Positions 43,339 through 53,211 are shown, counted from the stretch's first letter. The stretch is 64,000 nucleotides of DNA from Bacillota bacterium (GCA_023460955.1 JAEWOH010000041.1:62001-126000), one strand, 5' to 3'. The notes: a model not told the origin generated them from the letters alone. Translations and numbers: made by a program.

Positions 43339-45201
43339 ATGGCTCAAAAGAGAGGAATCTTAAGCCTTTTTTCGCTTTTAACCTATAAAAAAACAGAAAA
43401 ACCAGAACCGTTTTATATTCCTGAAACAGAAGAGGAAACAGAAAAAGCCAGAGAGGTAAGAGGGGTTGAACATAAGCATAGAGGAATTGTAAAACCTACT
43501 CCTGTATCTGAAATGAAGAAGTATAAACAACGGGAGCATGCAAAGAGTAAAGGTGAAGGAGCAGATAAAGGAACCCTCGATGAGGATAATCGGAGAGATA
43601 AGGATATCAAGGTTTATGATGAAAAAATATCAAAAGATATTGATGAGAATATAGACCTGATTAAAACTGCATTTAATGCCAAAAACAACAAAGATATTAT
43701 TATCAGAGAATTTACCGTAGGAGGTAAGCTCAGAGCCTTCATATCCTATATTGATGGAATGGTGGACAGAGTTACAATAAATGATTTTATCATCAAGCCC
43801 TTGTTGTTGTCTGAAAAAAAATATATGGAGAACAGGTGCAGTCTTGATACAATCATGCAGCAGGTAATAGAAACAAATCAGGCAAATAAAATTAATAAAA
43901 CTGAAGAAATGATATATGAGATACTGGTGGGAAATACATGCCTGTATGTTGAAGGCTGCGACTACTGTGTGTCAAGTGAAACCAAGGGCTATGAAAAACG
44001 TGCTGTCAGTACTCCGCAGACAGAGGGTGTTGTTAGAGGTTCACAGGAAGGGTTTACCGAAAACCTTCGAACAAATGTAACACTAATAAGAAGAATAATC
44101 AAGAACAAAGATCTTACAACTGAGTTTGTAAAAATTGGTAGACGGAGTCACAATCAATGTGCTGTGATGTATATTGATGGATTGATTAACCCTGCAATTG
44201 TTGCTGAAATAAAAAGGAGAATACAAAGTCTGGATACGGATTTTATACCTGGTAGCGGTGTTTTGGAGCAATTCATTGAAGAGAATCCCTGGTCAATTAT
44301 CCCGACAATACTCTCAACTGAAAGGCCAGATAGGGCAGCCTCCCATATTATGGAGGGTAGGGCAGTTATGATTGCTGAAGGAACACCCTTTGCACTGGTA
44401 GTACCTGTGTCTATTTCAGCTATGTTTCATACTCCTGAGGATACTACTTTGAAATGGCAATACGGATCTCTACTCAGAATAATAAGAGTCTTGGCGCTTT
44501 TTATTGCCACTTTTATCCCGGGGCTATATGTGGCACTTACCAACTTCCATCGTGAGATGATACCGACTGATTTATTGATAGCCATTGCAAAAGCCCGCGA
44601 AAATGTACCCTTCCCGACGATAATGGAAGTCCTGCTCATGGAGGTTTCTTTTGAACTGATACGTGAAGCCGGCATAAGAATACCTGGTATTATTGGTAAT
44701 ACAATAGGCATTATAGGCGCACTTATATTGGGACAGGCTGCCGTACAAGCCAATCTGGTAAGCCCGGTACTGATTATAATTGTAGCAATAACTGGTCTGG
44801 GTAATTTTGCAATACCTGATTTCAGTATGGCGTTTGCAGCAAGAATAACCCGGCTTTTGTTTATTGTCCTTGGGTCCCTTCTTGGATTTTACGGAATCTC
44901 TTTGGGGCTTGTAGCTTCAACAGTGATGCTTGCCTGCACGAGATCCTTCGGGATTCCTTTATTGGCATTCTTTTCACCCAAGGTGAGTAACAGTAATGAC
45001 ATAGTTTTAAAAAGGCCGGTGTGGATGCAGGAATATCGGCCTGATGACGTAAATCCGCTGAATGAAAAAAGGCAGGCGGAAATTTCAAGGAAGTGGACTG
45101 AAGAGGAGCCTGCTTCTGCTGTTTCCACTGACGAAGACGACGATAAACACAAAGTAGATTCTGAAGAGGGTGGTGATGAAGGAAATGAAGATGACGAGTA
45201 G
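43339..45201 (+). CDS. gerKA: Spore germination receptor subunit A (GerKA type)
   Basis: A 620-residue inner spore membrane protein of the GerA family, part of a germinant receptor. A hydrophilic charged N-terminus of about 100 residues is followed by the conserved GerA region (REFTVGGKLRAFISYIDGMV, TNVTLIRRIIKNKDLTTEFV, VMYIDGLINPAIVAEI, RPDRAASHIMEGRAVMIAEG). A block of membrane helices follows, with FPTIMEVLLMEVSFELIREA. It ends in an acidic tail. Its end overlaps the start of gerKB, and GAGGA precedes ATG 43339. The germinant is unknown. Confidence 0.95.
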   Translation: MAQKRGILSLFSLLTYKKTEKPEPFYIPETEEETEKAREVRGVEHKHRGIVKPTPVSEMKKYKQREHAKSKGEGADKGTLDEDNRRDKDIKVYDEKISKDIDENIDLIKTAFNAKNNKDIIIREFTVGGKLRAFISYIDGMVDRVTINDFIIKPLLLSEKKYMENRCSLDTIMQQVIETNQANKINKTEEMIYEILVGNTCLYVEGCDYCVSSETKGYEKRAVSTPQTEGVVRGSQEGFTENLRTNVTLIRRIIKNKDLTTEFVKIGRRSHNQCAVMYIDGLINPAIVAEIKRRIQSLDTDFIPGSGVLEQFIEENPWSIIPTILSTERPDRAASHIMEGRAVMIAEGTPFALVVPVSISAMFHTPEDTTLKWQYGSLLRIIRVLALFIATFIPGLYVALTNFHREMIPTDLLIAIAKARENVPFPTIMEVLLMEVSFELIREAGIRIPGIIGNTIGIIGALILGQAAVQANLVSPVLIIIVAITGLGNFAIPDFSMAFAARITRLLFIVLGSLLGFYGISLGLVASTVMLACTRSFGIPLLAFFSPKVSNSNDIVLKRPVWMQEYRPDDVNPLNEKRQAEISRKWTEEEPASAVSTDEDDDKHKVDSEEGGDEGNEDDE

Positions 45202-46303
45202 AGAAGGGAGCTTTGGAACTTATGAAGCTGCATGTCTGACCTCCATCATGATAATAACCAAAATCTTTTATACCAGCATAGCAGTTATAATAAAGCTGGA
45301 AGGCACCTCCGGTTGGATTGGTACGTTTATATCCTGCATTACAAGTTTGTTTATATTTTCTTTAATCTGCGTGTTAATGAAAAGGTTCCCAAACATGGAC
45401 CTGACCCAAATATTTGAAGCGGTTATTGGAAAAGTTGCAGGGAAGTTGCTGACTTTGTTTTTTTCAGCATATCTTCTTTATTATGCTGCTTCCAGCCTAA
45501 GGGAATTCATCGAAATGATAAAGGCCTACAACCTGCCCTATACACCTCCCAGCTTGCTGATATTCGGATTTATTGCCGTCTGTGCAATAGTAACATACTT
45601 TGGACTTGAAGGTATAGCAAGAATTTCAGGTATTTTTTTTGTTCCCATTATCGCGGCACTTATAATAATACTGCTACTATCAATTCCTAACTATGATCTG
45701 GATTATCTCAAGCCGTATTTGGGCTTTGGAATAAAGAAAACTGTAACTACAGGTGTACTTAGGTGTTCTGCCTATGATGAAGTTGTTTTTCTTGCTTTTA
45801 TAATTAATTCTGTACACGGCTATAAGACCTTTAAAAAAGCAGGATATGCCAGTTTAATTATAGCGGGTTTAACGTTTAGTTCAAACATTATGTGTAACGT
45901 CCTAACTTTCATGTATACCGGAGGCGGCGAGAACCTCTCCGGCTTGTTTGAATTGTCCAGGACTATATATTTTAACAGATTTGTTCAAAGATTTGAGTCC
46001 ATATTTCTCTTTGCGTGGGTTATTTCTTCCCTTGTTACTGTTTCGATAGCCTTCTATTTATCTATAAATTTGTATACAAAAGCATTTAAGATTCCAGGAC
46101 ACAGACCGCTTATATTTCCTTTCAGTTTCTTACTGTTTATGATAGCCCTGATACCTAAAAATATATCTGAGGTTGTGCAGGTGAATATTCATTTTATCAG
46201 GCAATATAGCGGCATTATTATTTATGTTATTCCTATTCTGATACTTTTAATTGCTGCAATTTTCGGGAAAAGAGGTGACGTACCTGATGGTAAAAAAGGT
46301 TAG
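45176..46303 (+). CDS. gerKB: Spore germination receptor subunit B (GerKB type)
   Basis: A 375-residue ten-helix transporter-like protein of the GerAB/amino acid permease family that binds the germinant. Membrane segments are evident (TSIMIITKIFYTSIAVII, LLTLFFSAYLLYYAASSLRE, IFFVPIIAALIIILLLSIPN). Several starts are possible (GTG 45170, ATG 45176, 45185, 45191). GAAGAGGG favours 45176, while AAGGAA could serve 45191. It overlaps gerKA and gerKC, as in other tricistronic germination operons. Confidence 0.93.
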   Translation: MKEMKMTSREGSFGTYEAACLTSIMIITKIFYTSIAVIIKLEGTSGWIGTFISCITSLFIFSLICVLMKRFPNMDLTQIFEAVIGKVAGKLLTLFFSAYLLYYAASSLREFIEMIKAYNLPYTPPSLLIFGFIAVCAIVTYFGLEGIARISGIFFVPIIAALIIILLLSIPNYDLDYLKPYLGFGIKKTVTTGVLRCSAYDEVVFLAFIINSVHGYKTFKKAGYASLIIAGLTFSSNIMCNVLTFMYTGGGENLSGLFELSRTIYFNRFVQRFESIFLFAWVISSLVTVSIAFYLSINLYTKAFKIPGHRPLIFPFSFLLFMIALIPKNISEVVQVNIHFIRQYSGIIIYVIPILILLIAAIFGKRGDVPDGKKG

Positions 46304-47579
46304 TCTACTATTGGCCTTATGTATTTTTATATGTTTTTTCTCAACAGGCTGTTATGATGCCAAGGAGGTTGATGATGAGGTTTACGCTCTGATGTTAGGG
46401 ATTGATAAGGGAACCACAAATTCCGTCCGCCTGACAATTCAATATCCTACCTATAAAAGCGGAGGAGGAGGCGGAGGAGGCGGTGGAGAAGATAATAAAG
46501 GCGGAATGGGGGGCTCCAATGAAGCTCCGGGTTCCAATATTCATACAATAGAAGCCCAGTCGGTACTGGAGGCTTTAGATATGTACGGTATGGCTATATC
46601 TAGAAGAGTATCCCTGATGCATGTTAAAAACCTGACTGTTTCGGAAGAAGTAGCAAAGGAGGGTATGGAGCGTTACCTGGCTCCCCTCGCAAGGTACAGA
46701 GAGGCTAGGAAAATTGTTAATATTGCTGTAGTTAAAGGAACCGCGCAAAAATACATTCAGGATAATAAATCCAACATTGGTGAAAGTCTTTCAAAGGCAA
46801 TGGAACTCATGGCTGTACAAGCGGATAACACAAGCTTTTTTCCAAGAGTGGACTTTTTTGATTTTTACAATTCATTATTATCAACATATCAGCAGGGTTA
46901 CGCGGCATATACGGGGATAAATGATTTTAAAGAAATCTCTGACAAAATACCCTCAGGCAAGGCACCACAGAGAATAGACAATGGGTACGAGCCAGGAAAA
47001 GTCCCAAGATCAGGAGTTGCTAAAAGGGAATTTGTTGGTACGACAGTTTTTAGTAAGGACAAAATGGTGGGTTACCTGAATTCGGAAGAAACACGCTATT
47101 TCCTAATGGTTAAGGGCAAATTCAGGAGAGGAATTATAACATTACCGGACCAGGAATCACCGGGCAATGTTATACCACTGGATTTCAGGCCCAGCAGACA
47201 CCCTGTTGTAAAGGGATATTTCAAAAACGGTAAGCCACATATATTTGTCAAGCTGGAAATGGAAGCAGACATAGGTGCCATTCAAAGTAGAATTTATTAT
47301 GAAGACAAGGATAAGTTGGATAAACTGAACAAGCAGGCAAGCAAATTCGTTCAGGATAGAGTCGTAGAAGTAATCGGAAAGACACAGTTTATTTATAAAT
47401 CCGATATATTCGGCTTTGGACAAAAACTGGCAGGGTATTTTCCTAATATTCAGGAGTGGGAAAAGTATAACTGGTTGTCTAAGTTTGATCAGGCAAAGAT
47501 TAGTGTGTCGGTAAATGTTAACATCAGAAGAACCGGGCTAATGATAAGATCTTCGGATATTAAAGGTTATAAATCATGA
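46287..47579 (+). CDS. gerKC: Spore germination receptor lipoprotein subunit C (GerKC type)
   Basis: A 430-residue lipoprotein of the GerAC family. The signal MVKKVSLLLALCIFICFFST ends in the lipobox FSTGC, so lipidation is expected on that Cys. GCYDAKEVDDEVYALMLGID is the family opening. An unusual glycine run (about nine Gly in KSGGG...GGED) interrupts an early loop. The frame opens at 46251, but GAGGTG supports ATG 46287, which overlaps gerKB by 17 bases. Confidence 0.93.
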   Translation: MVKKVSLLLALCIFICFFSTGCYDAKEVDDEVYALMLGIDKGTTNSVRLTIQYPTYKSGGGGGGGGGEDNKGGMGGSNEAPGSNIHTIEAQSVLEALDMYGMAISRRVSLMHVKNLTVSEEVAKEGMERYLAPLARYREARKIVNIAVVKGTAQKYIQDNKSNIGESLSKAMELMAVQADNTSFFPRVDFFDFYNSLLSTYQQGYAAYTGINDFKEISDKIPSGKAPQRIDNGYEPGKVPRSGVAKREFVGTTVFSKDKMVGYLNSEETRYFLMVKGKFRRGIITLPDQESPGNVIPLDFRPSRHPVVKGYFKNGKPHIFVKLEMEADIGAIQSRIYYEDKDKLDKLNKQASKFVQDRVVEVIGKTQFIYKSDIFGFGQKLAGYFPNIQEWEKYNWLSKFDQAKISVSVNVNIRRTGLMIRSSDIKGYKS

Positions 47580-47640
47580 ATAAAAGTATATTTAAATTAA
47601 CAATTTGCATGCAAAATAGCATCAAGGCAGGTGACTTATT

Positions 47641-47808
47641 TTGATTTACATTCTTACCATCTTTATGCTTTTAGCCGGCTACTACAGCCTGACGTACGGA
47701 GTGAGCCTGTGGAGGGACGATAAGAAAAGACTCGGAAGTATAGGTACGATTTTAATTGCAATATTTGGTACACTGGTACCAATTGTATTCATGTTTATTA
47801 ACAGATGA
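47641..47808 (+). CDS. Small two-span membrane protein after gerKC (D-subunit-like)
   Basis: A 55-residue frame starting at TTG 47641 behind AGGTGA. It has two hydrophobic segments (IYILTIFMLLAGYYSLTYGV and IGTILIAIFGTLVPIVFMFI) separated by the charged loop SLWRDDKKRLGS. It lies 61 bases after gerKC on the same strand. Small two-span D proteins that tune receptor function occur in germination operons of several Bacillus species, and the size and topology fit. I see no sequence motif that proves homology. Confidence 0.6.
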   Translation: MIYILTIFMLLAGYYSLTYGVSLWRDDKKRLGSIGTILIAIFGTLVPIVFMFINR

Positions 47809-47833
47809 CCTTAAAACATTATGGAGTGGTTCT

Positions 47834-48688
47834 TTAAATGCCGATTTTTTTATAGGTGGAGGGTGAGCAGCCCTTCACAGACTTGAAGGATCTGTTAAAG
47901 GTTACGATGCTGTTAAACCCGACAGTATAAGCAATGTCAGCTATAGACATTACTGAGTTACTCAAGTATTGTTCAGCCTGTTTTATCCTGTATTCATTCA
48001 GGTACTGGCTGAAATTTTTTTCAGTAATATCCTTGAATATTCTGGAAAAGTAAAATTCACTGAAGCCCACTGCTTTGGCAACATCAGCAAGGGATATATC
48101 ATTCATAAAGTTTTGTTCAATATATATAAAGGCCTCAGAGAGCTTGTCAAGTCCCTGAATCTTCTTAACGGTGTCGGTGCTGCTCTGAGGCTTAACCCTG
48201 TGCAGAAGATGGTTTGATATCAGAGCAAGAATATCATATATTCGGGCACATAAGAATAACTGGTAGCCGAAAGATTTATTTTTGTAACTATCAACTATAC
48301 TCATTATATGTGTGCTGAGCTCGTCATACAAGGGTGCCTCCTGACTGGAAAGCCTGAAGGTATTAGAAATAAGTGGCTTTATAATGGTATTGCTGCCGAG
48401 CGTGTTAAAGGCTGAAGAGTCAAACTGTATAAATATCCTTCTGCCTTGTTTGTTTTGATTGGAAAAACCGTGAGTATCACCGTTTGCTATAAACAGTATG
48501 TCTTTTTCCTGCAAGGTAAACTCATTGTTATTAACAGTAATGTTAAGGGAGTTTTTTTCAACGTAAAGCAGTTCAATGGCAGCATGCCAGTGAACCGGAT
48601 AAGTAAAGTCAGCCTCGGAATTATCCTCAAGCCTAAACGGGAATTCCTTTGTAAAAATATCTTTTTCGTGCAGGCCCTCAACAAACAT
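47834..48688 (-). CDS. AraC-family transcription regulator
   Basis: A 284-residue regulator. The N-terminal cupin-like sensor (FTYPVHWHAAIELLYVEKNS, GDTHGFSNQ) is followed by the C-terminal double HTH of AraC/XylS type (DISLADVAKAVGFSEFYFSR, IFKDITEKNFSQYLNEYRIK, SIADIAYTVGFNSIVTFNRS, FKSVKGCSPSTYKK). The sensor type is typical of sugar-responsive regulators. It lies downstream of the GH3 xylosidase on the same strand but behind that gene's terminator, so it is probably transcribed separately. Control of the GH3 gene is a reasonable inference. Confidence 0.9.
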   Translation of the reverse strand: MFVEGLHEKDIFTKEFPFRLEDNSEADFTYPVHWHAAIELLYVEKNSLNITVNNNEFTLQEKDILFIANGDTHGFSNQNKQGRRIFIQFDSSAFNTLGSNTIIKPLISNTFRLSSQEAPLYDELSTHIMSIVDSYKNKSFGYQLFLCARIYDILALISNHLLHRVKPQSSTDTVKKIQGLDKLSEAFIYIEQNFMNDISLADVAKAVGFSEFYFSRIFKDITEKNFSQYLNEYRIKQAEQYLSNSVMSIADIAYTVGFNSIVTFNRSFKSVKGCSPSTYKKIGI

Positions 48689-48817
48689 AAATAAGACAGC
48701 TCCGTATACGATATGTATTATTTGCTAAACATTTTCTATAAGTAATTCTCTATTGTACACTGTTTTTCCTCTATTGATAGCTGGATGCAATAAAATTTTA
48801 ATATAAAATCAAAAAAA

Positions 48818-48862
48818 CTGTGCTGCGGAAGCACCTTGTAAAATAGGCATCTGCAGCACAGC
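48818..48862 (-). terminator. Intrinsic terminator of the GH3 gene
   Basis: CTGTGCTGC and GCAGCACAG form a 9-bp stem; on the minus strand it is followed by seven T. It lies about 45 bases after the GH3 stop codon. Confidence 0.8.
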
Positions 48863-48907
48863 TTTAACATAGTGGTAGCTTTTTATCAGGCTTGTATTAT
48901 CCTTTAC

Positions 48908-51058
48908 TTAGTACAACTCAAAACTGCCCTTGAGCACCTTGCTGCCTGTGAGCTTTAAGCTTCTGGCATCAGGCTGGCTTCCGCCCACAAATACTTCAAA
49001 GGTACCTGGTTCCAGAACTGATTCACCTTCCTCGTTAACAAGCAGCATGGCTTCCGCTGTCAATGTAAAGGTAAGCTCCTTCTGTTCTCCGGGCTTCAGG
49101 CTGACCTTCTGGATTCCGTTTAGCTGCCATCTGGGAGCAGCTACGCTGGTTTCAACATCTTTTAAATAAAGCTGAACTACTTCCTTGCCCTCACAGCTTC
49201 CTGTATTTTTGATTTTCACTGAGCAAGACAAACTATCTCCAGCTTTAACTTTGCTTGAGGACAGACTTAAATCGCTAAACTCAAAGGCAGTATAGCCAAG
49301 TCCATATCCAAATGGATAGAGGGCCTCATTTTCCATGTATTTATAAGTTCTGTTCTTCATTGAGTAGTCACGGAAATCAGGCAATTCCTCAGTTGTTTTG
49401 TAGAAGGTAACAGGCAGCTTGCCGCAGGGGCTGAATTCCCCGAAGAGCAGCTGAGCGATAGCTCTTCCGCCCTGTGCACCAGGATACCAGGCCTGAACTA
49501 TAGCCGAGACATGTTGGTCAGCCCAGGTAACAGCCAGAGCACTTCCTGAAAGCAGTACAAGAATTACCGGTTTTCCTGCAGCTGTTACAGCCTCCAACAA
49601 CTGCTGCTGCAGCCCAGGAAGATTCAAATCAAATTTGTCGCCGGCGCCATACTCGTTGCCTGCATCACCTTCTTCACCCTCGATAGTTGCGTCCAAACCG
49701 AGACAGAGCACGACAACATCAGACTTTTCGGCTGCAGCTACAGCTTCGGCTATCCTGTCATTAGGTTGAGCAAGACCTTCAACCTTATTCTTGTATAGGT
49801 GACAACCCTGTGAATAATTTATTCTGACAGAATCAGGTAATATTTCACGAATACCGTCAAGCACAGTGTGGTACTGGGATGGTGTTCCATAATAGTTACC
49901 CATCAGGGCTTCTCTGCTGTCAGCATTAGGACCGATAACGGCAATTGATTTCAAGCTGTCTTTCTTAAGAGGCAGCAGCTGTTCGTTTTTAAGCAGAACT
50001 AGGGATTCCTGTGATGCTTTAAGAGCCAGTTCCCTATGTTCCTTACTGTCTACAACATCATATGGGGTGTCTGCAAAAGGCACGTTATCATCCTTGTCAA
50101 ACATACCCAACTTCATGCGTGTCATCATAAGACGTGTAACAGACTCATCTATTTTTTCCTCTTTTATGAGGCCTTCATTGATTGCAATCATAAGGTTAAG
50201 GTACATATTACCACAGTTTGTGTCACAACCGTTGTTAACAGCCAGTGCCACTGACTCAGGAGCGGTTTTTGTGACCATGTGATACTCATGGAAGTCCTTT
50301 ATTGCCCAACAGTCTGAGGTTACATGTCCTTTGAAGCCCCAATCATCCCTGAGAATATCTTTAAGCAAAGTTTTACTTCCACAGCAGGGCTCTCCGTTGG
50401 TTCTGTTATAAGCACCCATTACTGCTTCAACGTTTGCATCCTGTACCAGCTTTTTAAAAGCAGGAAGGTAAGTTTCATACATATCCTTTTTGGAAGCTTC
50501 GGCGTTGAAGCTGTGACGTTCTCCTTCGGGGCCGCTGTGCACTGCAAAGTGCTTGGCGCAGGCCGCAGTCTTAAGGTATTTGTCATCATTGCCCTGAAGA
50601 CCATTGACAAACCTCATGCCCAGTACGCTGGTGAGGTACGGATCTTCGCCGTAAGTTTCATGGCCGCGGCCCCAACGTGGGTCCCTGAATATATTTATGT
50701 TAGGTGACCAGAAGGTAAGTCCCTTGTAAATATCATGGTCGCCTCTTCTCTGAAATTCATGGAACTTAGCTCTTCCTTCTGTTGAAATCACATCGGCTAT
50801 TTCGTAAATAAGGTCTTCATCAAAGGTGGCTGCCATACCGATGGCCTGGGGGAAAACTGTGGCTATTCCGGCTCTTGCAACACCGTGAAGAGCTTCATTC
50901 CACCAATTGTAAGACTTGATTCCCAGACGGGGAATAGCAGGTGAATTGTATAACATCTGGGATGTTTTTTCTTCAAGGGTCATTCTTGAAACCAAATCCT
51001 TGACACGCTCTTCAAAGCTTAAGCTTTCATCCAGATAAGCTGGTTTTTCGTTAGTCAT
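48908..51058 (-). CDS. Glycoside hydrolase family 3 beta-xylosidase/glucosidase
   Basis: A 716-residue GH3 enzyme, intracellular (no signal peptide). The opening YNWWNEALHGVARAG is typical of GH3 xylan 1,4-beta-xylosidases. The nucleophile Asp lies in GHVTSDCWAIKDF. Further landmarks are DPRWGRGHETYGEDPYL, AKHFAVHSGPEGERH, the C-terminal domain (IAVIGPNADSREALMGNYYG) and the final fibronectin III-like domain. The frame opens at 51070, but GGAGG overlaps that codon and points to ATG 51058. With GH120 and the arabinose genes it fits arabinoxylan oligosaccharide use. Confidence 0.9.
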   Translation of the reverse strand: MTNEKPAYLDESLSFEERVKDLVSRMTLEEKTSQMLYNSPAIPRLGIKSYNWWNEALHGVARAGIATVFPQAIGMAATFDEDLIYEIADVISTEGRAKFHEFQRRGDHDIYKGLTFWSPNINIFRDPRWGRGHETYGEDPYLTSVLGMRFVNGLQGNDDKYLKTAACAKHFAVHSGPEGERHSFNAEASKKDMYETYLPAFKKLVQDANVEAVMGAYNRTNGEPCCGSKTLLKDILRDDWGFKGHVTSDCWAIKDFHEYHMVTKTAPESVALAVNNGCDTNCGNMYLNLMIAINEGLIKEEKIDESVTRLMMTRMKLGMFDKDDNVPFADTPYDVVDSKEHRELALKASQESLVLLKNEQLLPLKKDSLKSIAVIGPNADSREALMGNYYGTPSQYHTVLDGIREILPDSVRINYSQGCHLYKNKVEGLAQPNDRIAEAVAAAEKSDVVVLCLGLDATIEGEEGDAGNEYGAGDKFDLNLPGLQQQLLEAVTAAGKPVILVLLSGSALAVTWADQHVSAIVQAWYPGAQGGRAIAQLLFGEFSPCGKLPVTFYKTTEELPDFRDYSMKNRTYKYMENEALYPFGYGLGYTAFEFSDLSLSSSKVKAGDSLSCSVKIKNTGSCEGKEVVQLYLKDVETSVAAPRWQLNGIQKVSLKPGEQKELTFTLTAEAMLLVNEEGESVLEPGTFEVFVGGSQPDARSLKLTGSKVLKGSFELY

Positions 51059-51229
51059 AATAACCTCCATTCGGCTGCCGAGCAGCGTTAGATTTAACTT
51101 ATTATAATACTTGCTTATAAATATTTCTTTTTACCTATTAATAATATACCCCGACAAGCTATTTACAGCATTTCATTTGTTGTCGTATCCTATTCATTTT
51201 CTGCGGATAGTCCCGAATAAAAAACAAAC

Positions 51230-51257
51230 AGCCCTTATCCGGGAGGGGATAAGGGCT
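51230..51257 (-). terminator. Intrinsic terminator of araA
   Basis: AGCCCTTATCC pairs perfectly with GGATAAGGGCT around a 6-base loop; on the minus strand it is followed by GTTTGTTTTTT. It lies about 180 bases after the araA stop codon. Confidence 0.75.
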
Positions 51258-51377
51258 GAAGCCATGCGTTGGTCAGACGCATTTTCATCACATGCAAAAG
51301 GCATTTGCTCTATTGTGATGCACTATATTCTACACATCGTTAGCGTGTATTTCAAGATATTTCATCAATTTCATCAA

Positions 51378-51440
51378 AATAAAAGTATTCATAAAAGGTA
51401 TCATAAAAGGTATATAATAAAAAGTATTTAATAAAAGTAT
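51378..51440. repeat. Degenerate AT-rich tandem repeat after araA
   Basis: Four to five imperfect copies of a unit like AAAAGTATTTAAT/AAAAGGTATCAT run up to the araA stop codon. No gene is seen in 51059-51440 apart from this repeat and the araA terminator. Confidence 0.5.
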
Positions 51441-52937
51441 TTAAAGCTTTAGCTTCCAGGCGATATCATTCCATCTAAGTTCATCTCTGAGGCTGAGGAT
51501 AGTTGTATCCCTGTTAATCAGAATATATTCAATACCTACCATCTCAGCCCAGTCAATGAGCTGCTCGGAGGTAACCACGGTAGAAAATACTGTGTGATGT
51601 GCTCCGCCTGCATAAATCCAAGCTTCTGAACCAATCTCAAGAGATGGCTCTGGTTTCCAAAGAACTCTTGCTACAGGAAGCTTTGGCATATCTATTGTTG
51701 GTTGAACGGCTTCAACCTCCGCAATTACAAGCCTCATACGTCCTCCCATGTCTATGAGGGAAGCACATACTGCATGACCTGAAGCGCCGTCGAATACTAA
51801 TCTTGCAGGTGCTGCTTTTCCGCCGATGCCAAGAGGATGAACTTCCATACGGGGTTTGGTTGCAGCAATTGTAGGACATACCTCCAGCATGTGAGCACCG
51901 AGAATCATTTCCTCACCTGGAACAAAGTTATAAGTATAGTCTTCCATAAAGGAGGTTCCTTTATTATCGGACATAATCTTCATTACATTTGTAAGTGCTG
52001 AGGTCTTCCAATCACCTTCTCCTCCGAAGCCGTAGCCTTGGGACATAAGATCCTGTGCTGCAAGTCCGGGAAGTTGTTTAAGTCCGTGGAGATCTTCAAA
52101 AGTGGTGGTAAATGCTCCGGCACCTACCTTGTCAAGTATTGCTTTTATAGCAAGTTGTATTCTCGCCTGCTCTCTAATGGCTTCGAGCTTTTCTCCCTCT
52201 TGAGCCTCAGGGGCTATGTCATACTTCGCTTTGTATTCTGATACAAGGGCTTCAACATCTTCTTCTGCAACATTGTTTACCTCATTGACCAGATCTCCTA
52301 CGGAGTAGGTGTTTACTGACCAGCCTAATTTAATCTGCGCTTCTACCTTGTCGCCTTCGGTTACTGCAACTTCACGCATATTATCCCCGAATCTGACAAC
52401 CTTGAGCTGACGTCCGTAAATATATCCGACTGCGGTTCTCTGCCAGGCACCAATCCTTTGGCATACCCTTTCATCATTCCAGTAGCCCGCAATAACTTTC
52501 CTGGATATCCGCATCCTGGCCCCGATAAAACCATGCTCGCGATCGCCATGAGCCGACTGATTAAGGTTCATGAAGTCCATATCAATGTCATTCCAGGGAA
52601 GTTTTTGGTTAAACTGTGTATGAAGATGGAGGAGAGGCTTGTTTAGCTGTGCGAACCCTGCAATCCACATTTTTGATGGTGAGAAGGTATGCATCCAGGT
52701 AATAATTCCCGCACAATTCCGATCAACATTCGCAGCTTCCAAAACGCTGGTAATTTCCTCAGGGGTAGTAACTGTAGGCTTATAAACAATTTTATAAGGT
52801 ATGGAAGCTGTTTCGTTGAATTTTGCTACCATTATCTTTGAGTGCTCTGCGACCTGCCTGAGGGTTTCAGGCCCATATAAGTGCTGACTGCCGGTTATAA
52901 ACCAAAACTCATAATTATTTGAATTAATCATATACAA
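51441..52937 (-). CDS. araA: L-arabinose isomerase
   Basis: Converts L-arabinose to L-ribulose, the first step of arabinose catabolism; cytoplasmic, Mn2+-dependent. At 498 residues it is full length. Family landmarks are FWFITGSQHLYGPETLRQVA, GIITWMHTFSPSKMWI, NKPLLHLHTQFNQ, LNQSAHGDREHGFI, GFGGEGDWKTSALTN and SFMEDYTYNF, which include the metal-binding Glu and His residues. AGGAGGAG suits TTG 52937; ATG 52931 is an alternative. A candidate AraR operator lies upstream. araB (ribulokinase) is not in the window. Confidence 0.97.
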   Translation of the reverse strand: MYMINSNNYEFWFITGSQHLYGPETLRQVAEHSKIMVAKFNETASIPYKIVYKPTVTTPEEITSVLEAANVDRNCAGIITWMHTFSPSKMWIAGFAQLNKPLLHLHTQFNQKLPWNDIDMDFMNLNQSAHGDREHGFIGARMRISRKVIAGYWNDERVCQRIGAWQRTAVGYIYGRQLKVVRFGDNMREVAVTEGDKVEAQIKLGWSVNTYSVGDLVNEVNNVAEEDVEALVSEYKAKYDIAPEAQEGEKLEAIREQARIQLAIKAILDKVGAGAFTTTFEDLHGLKQLPGLAAQDLMSQGYGFGGEGDWKTSALTNVMKIMSDNKGTSFMEDYTYNFVPGEEMILGAHMLEVCPTIAATKPRMEVHPLGIGGKAAPARLVFDGASGHAVCASLIDMGGRMRLVIAEVEAVQPTIDMPKLPVARVLWKPEPSLEIGSEAWIYAGGAHHTVFSTVVTSEQLIDWAEMVGIEYILINRDTTILSLRDELRWNDIAWKLKL

Positions 52938-52958
52938 TTCACTCCTCCTAACCAGTTA

Positions 52959-52976
52959 AACTTGTATGTACATGTT
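52959..52976. promoter_or_regulatory. Candidate AraR operator upstream of araA
   Basis: ACTTGTATGTACATGTT is palindromic and fits the AraR box pattern TTGTAYGYACAWG. It lies about 22 bases before the araA start, and a very similar site precedes araR. Confidence 0.6.
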
Positions 52977-53174
52977 CTTGATTTAATTGTATTCCCAAAC
53001 TGTAAAAATATCAATAACATTTTTGCTTTGATTAACAGTTTTTATTATAACCAAACTTTTAATATATAATGTAATGTGATTGGTTCCCGGGTATTATAAG
53101 ATCATTTGCTGCTTCTGCCGATATAAAAAAACCTGTTGAAAAAGAATACTTATTGCTATATAATTTTTTGTATG

Positions 53175-53191
53175 AATTGTATGCACAAGTT
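53175..53191. promoter_or_regulatory. Candidate AraR operator upstream of araR
   Basis: AATTGTATGCACAAGTT matches the araA site at most positions (shared TTGTATGYACA). It lies about 20 bases before the araR start codon, suitable for autoregulation. Confidence 0.6.
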
Positions 53192-53211
53192 ATTTTTAAA
53201 GGGGAAGTTCA

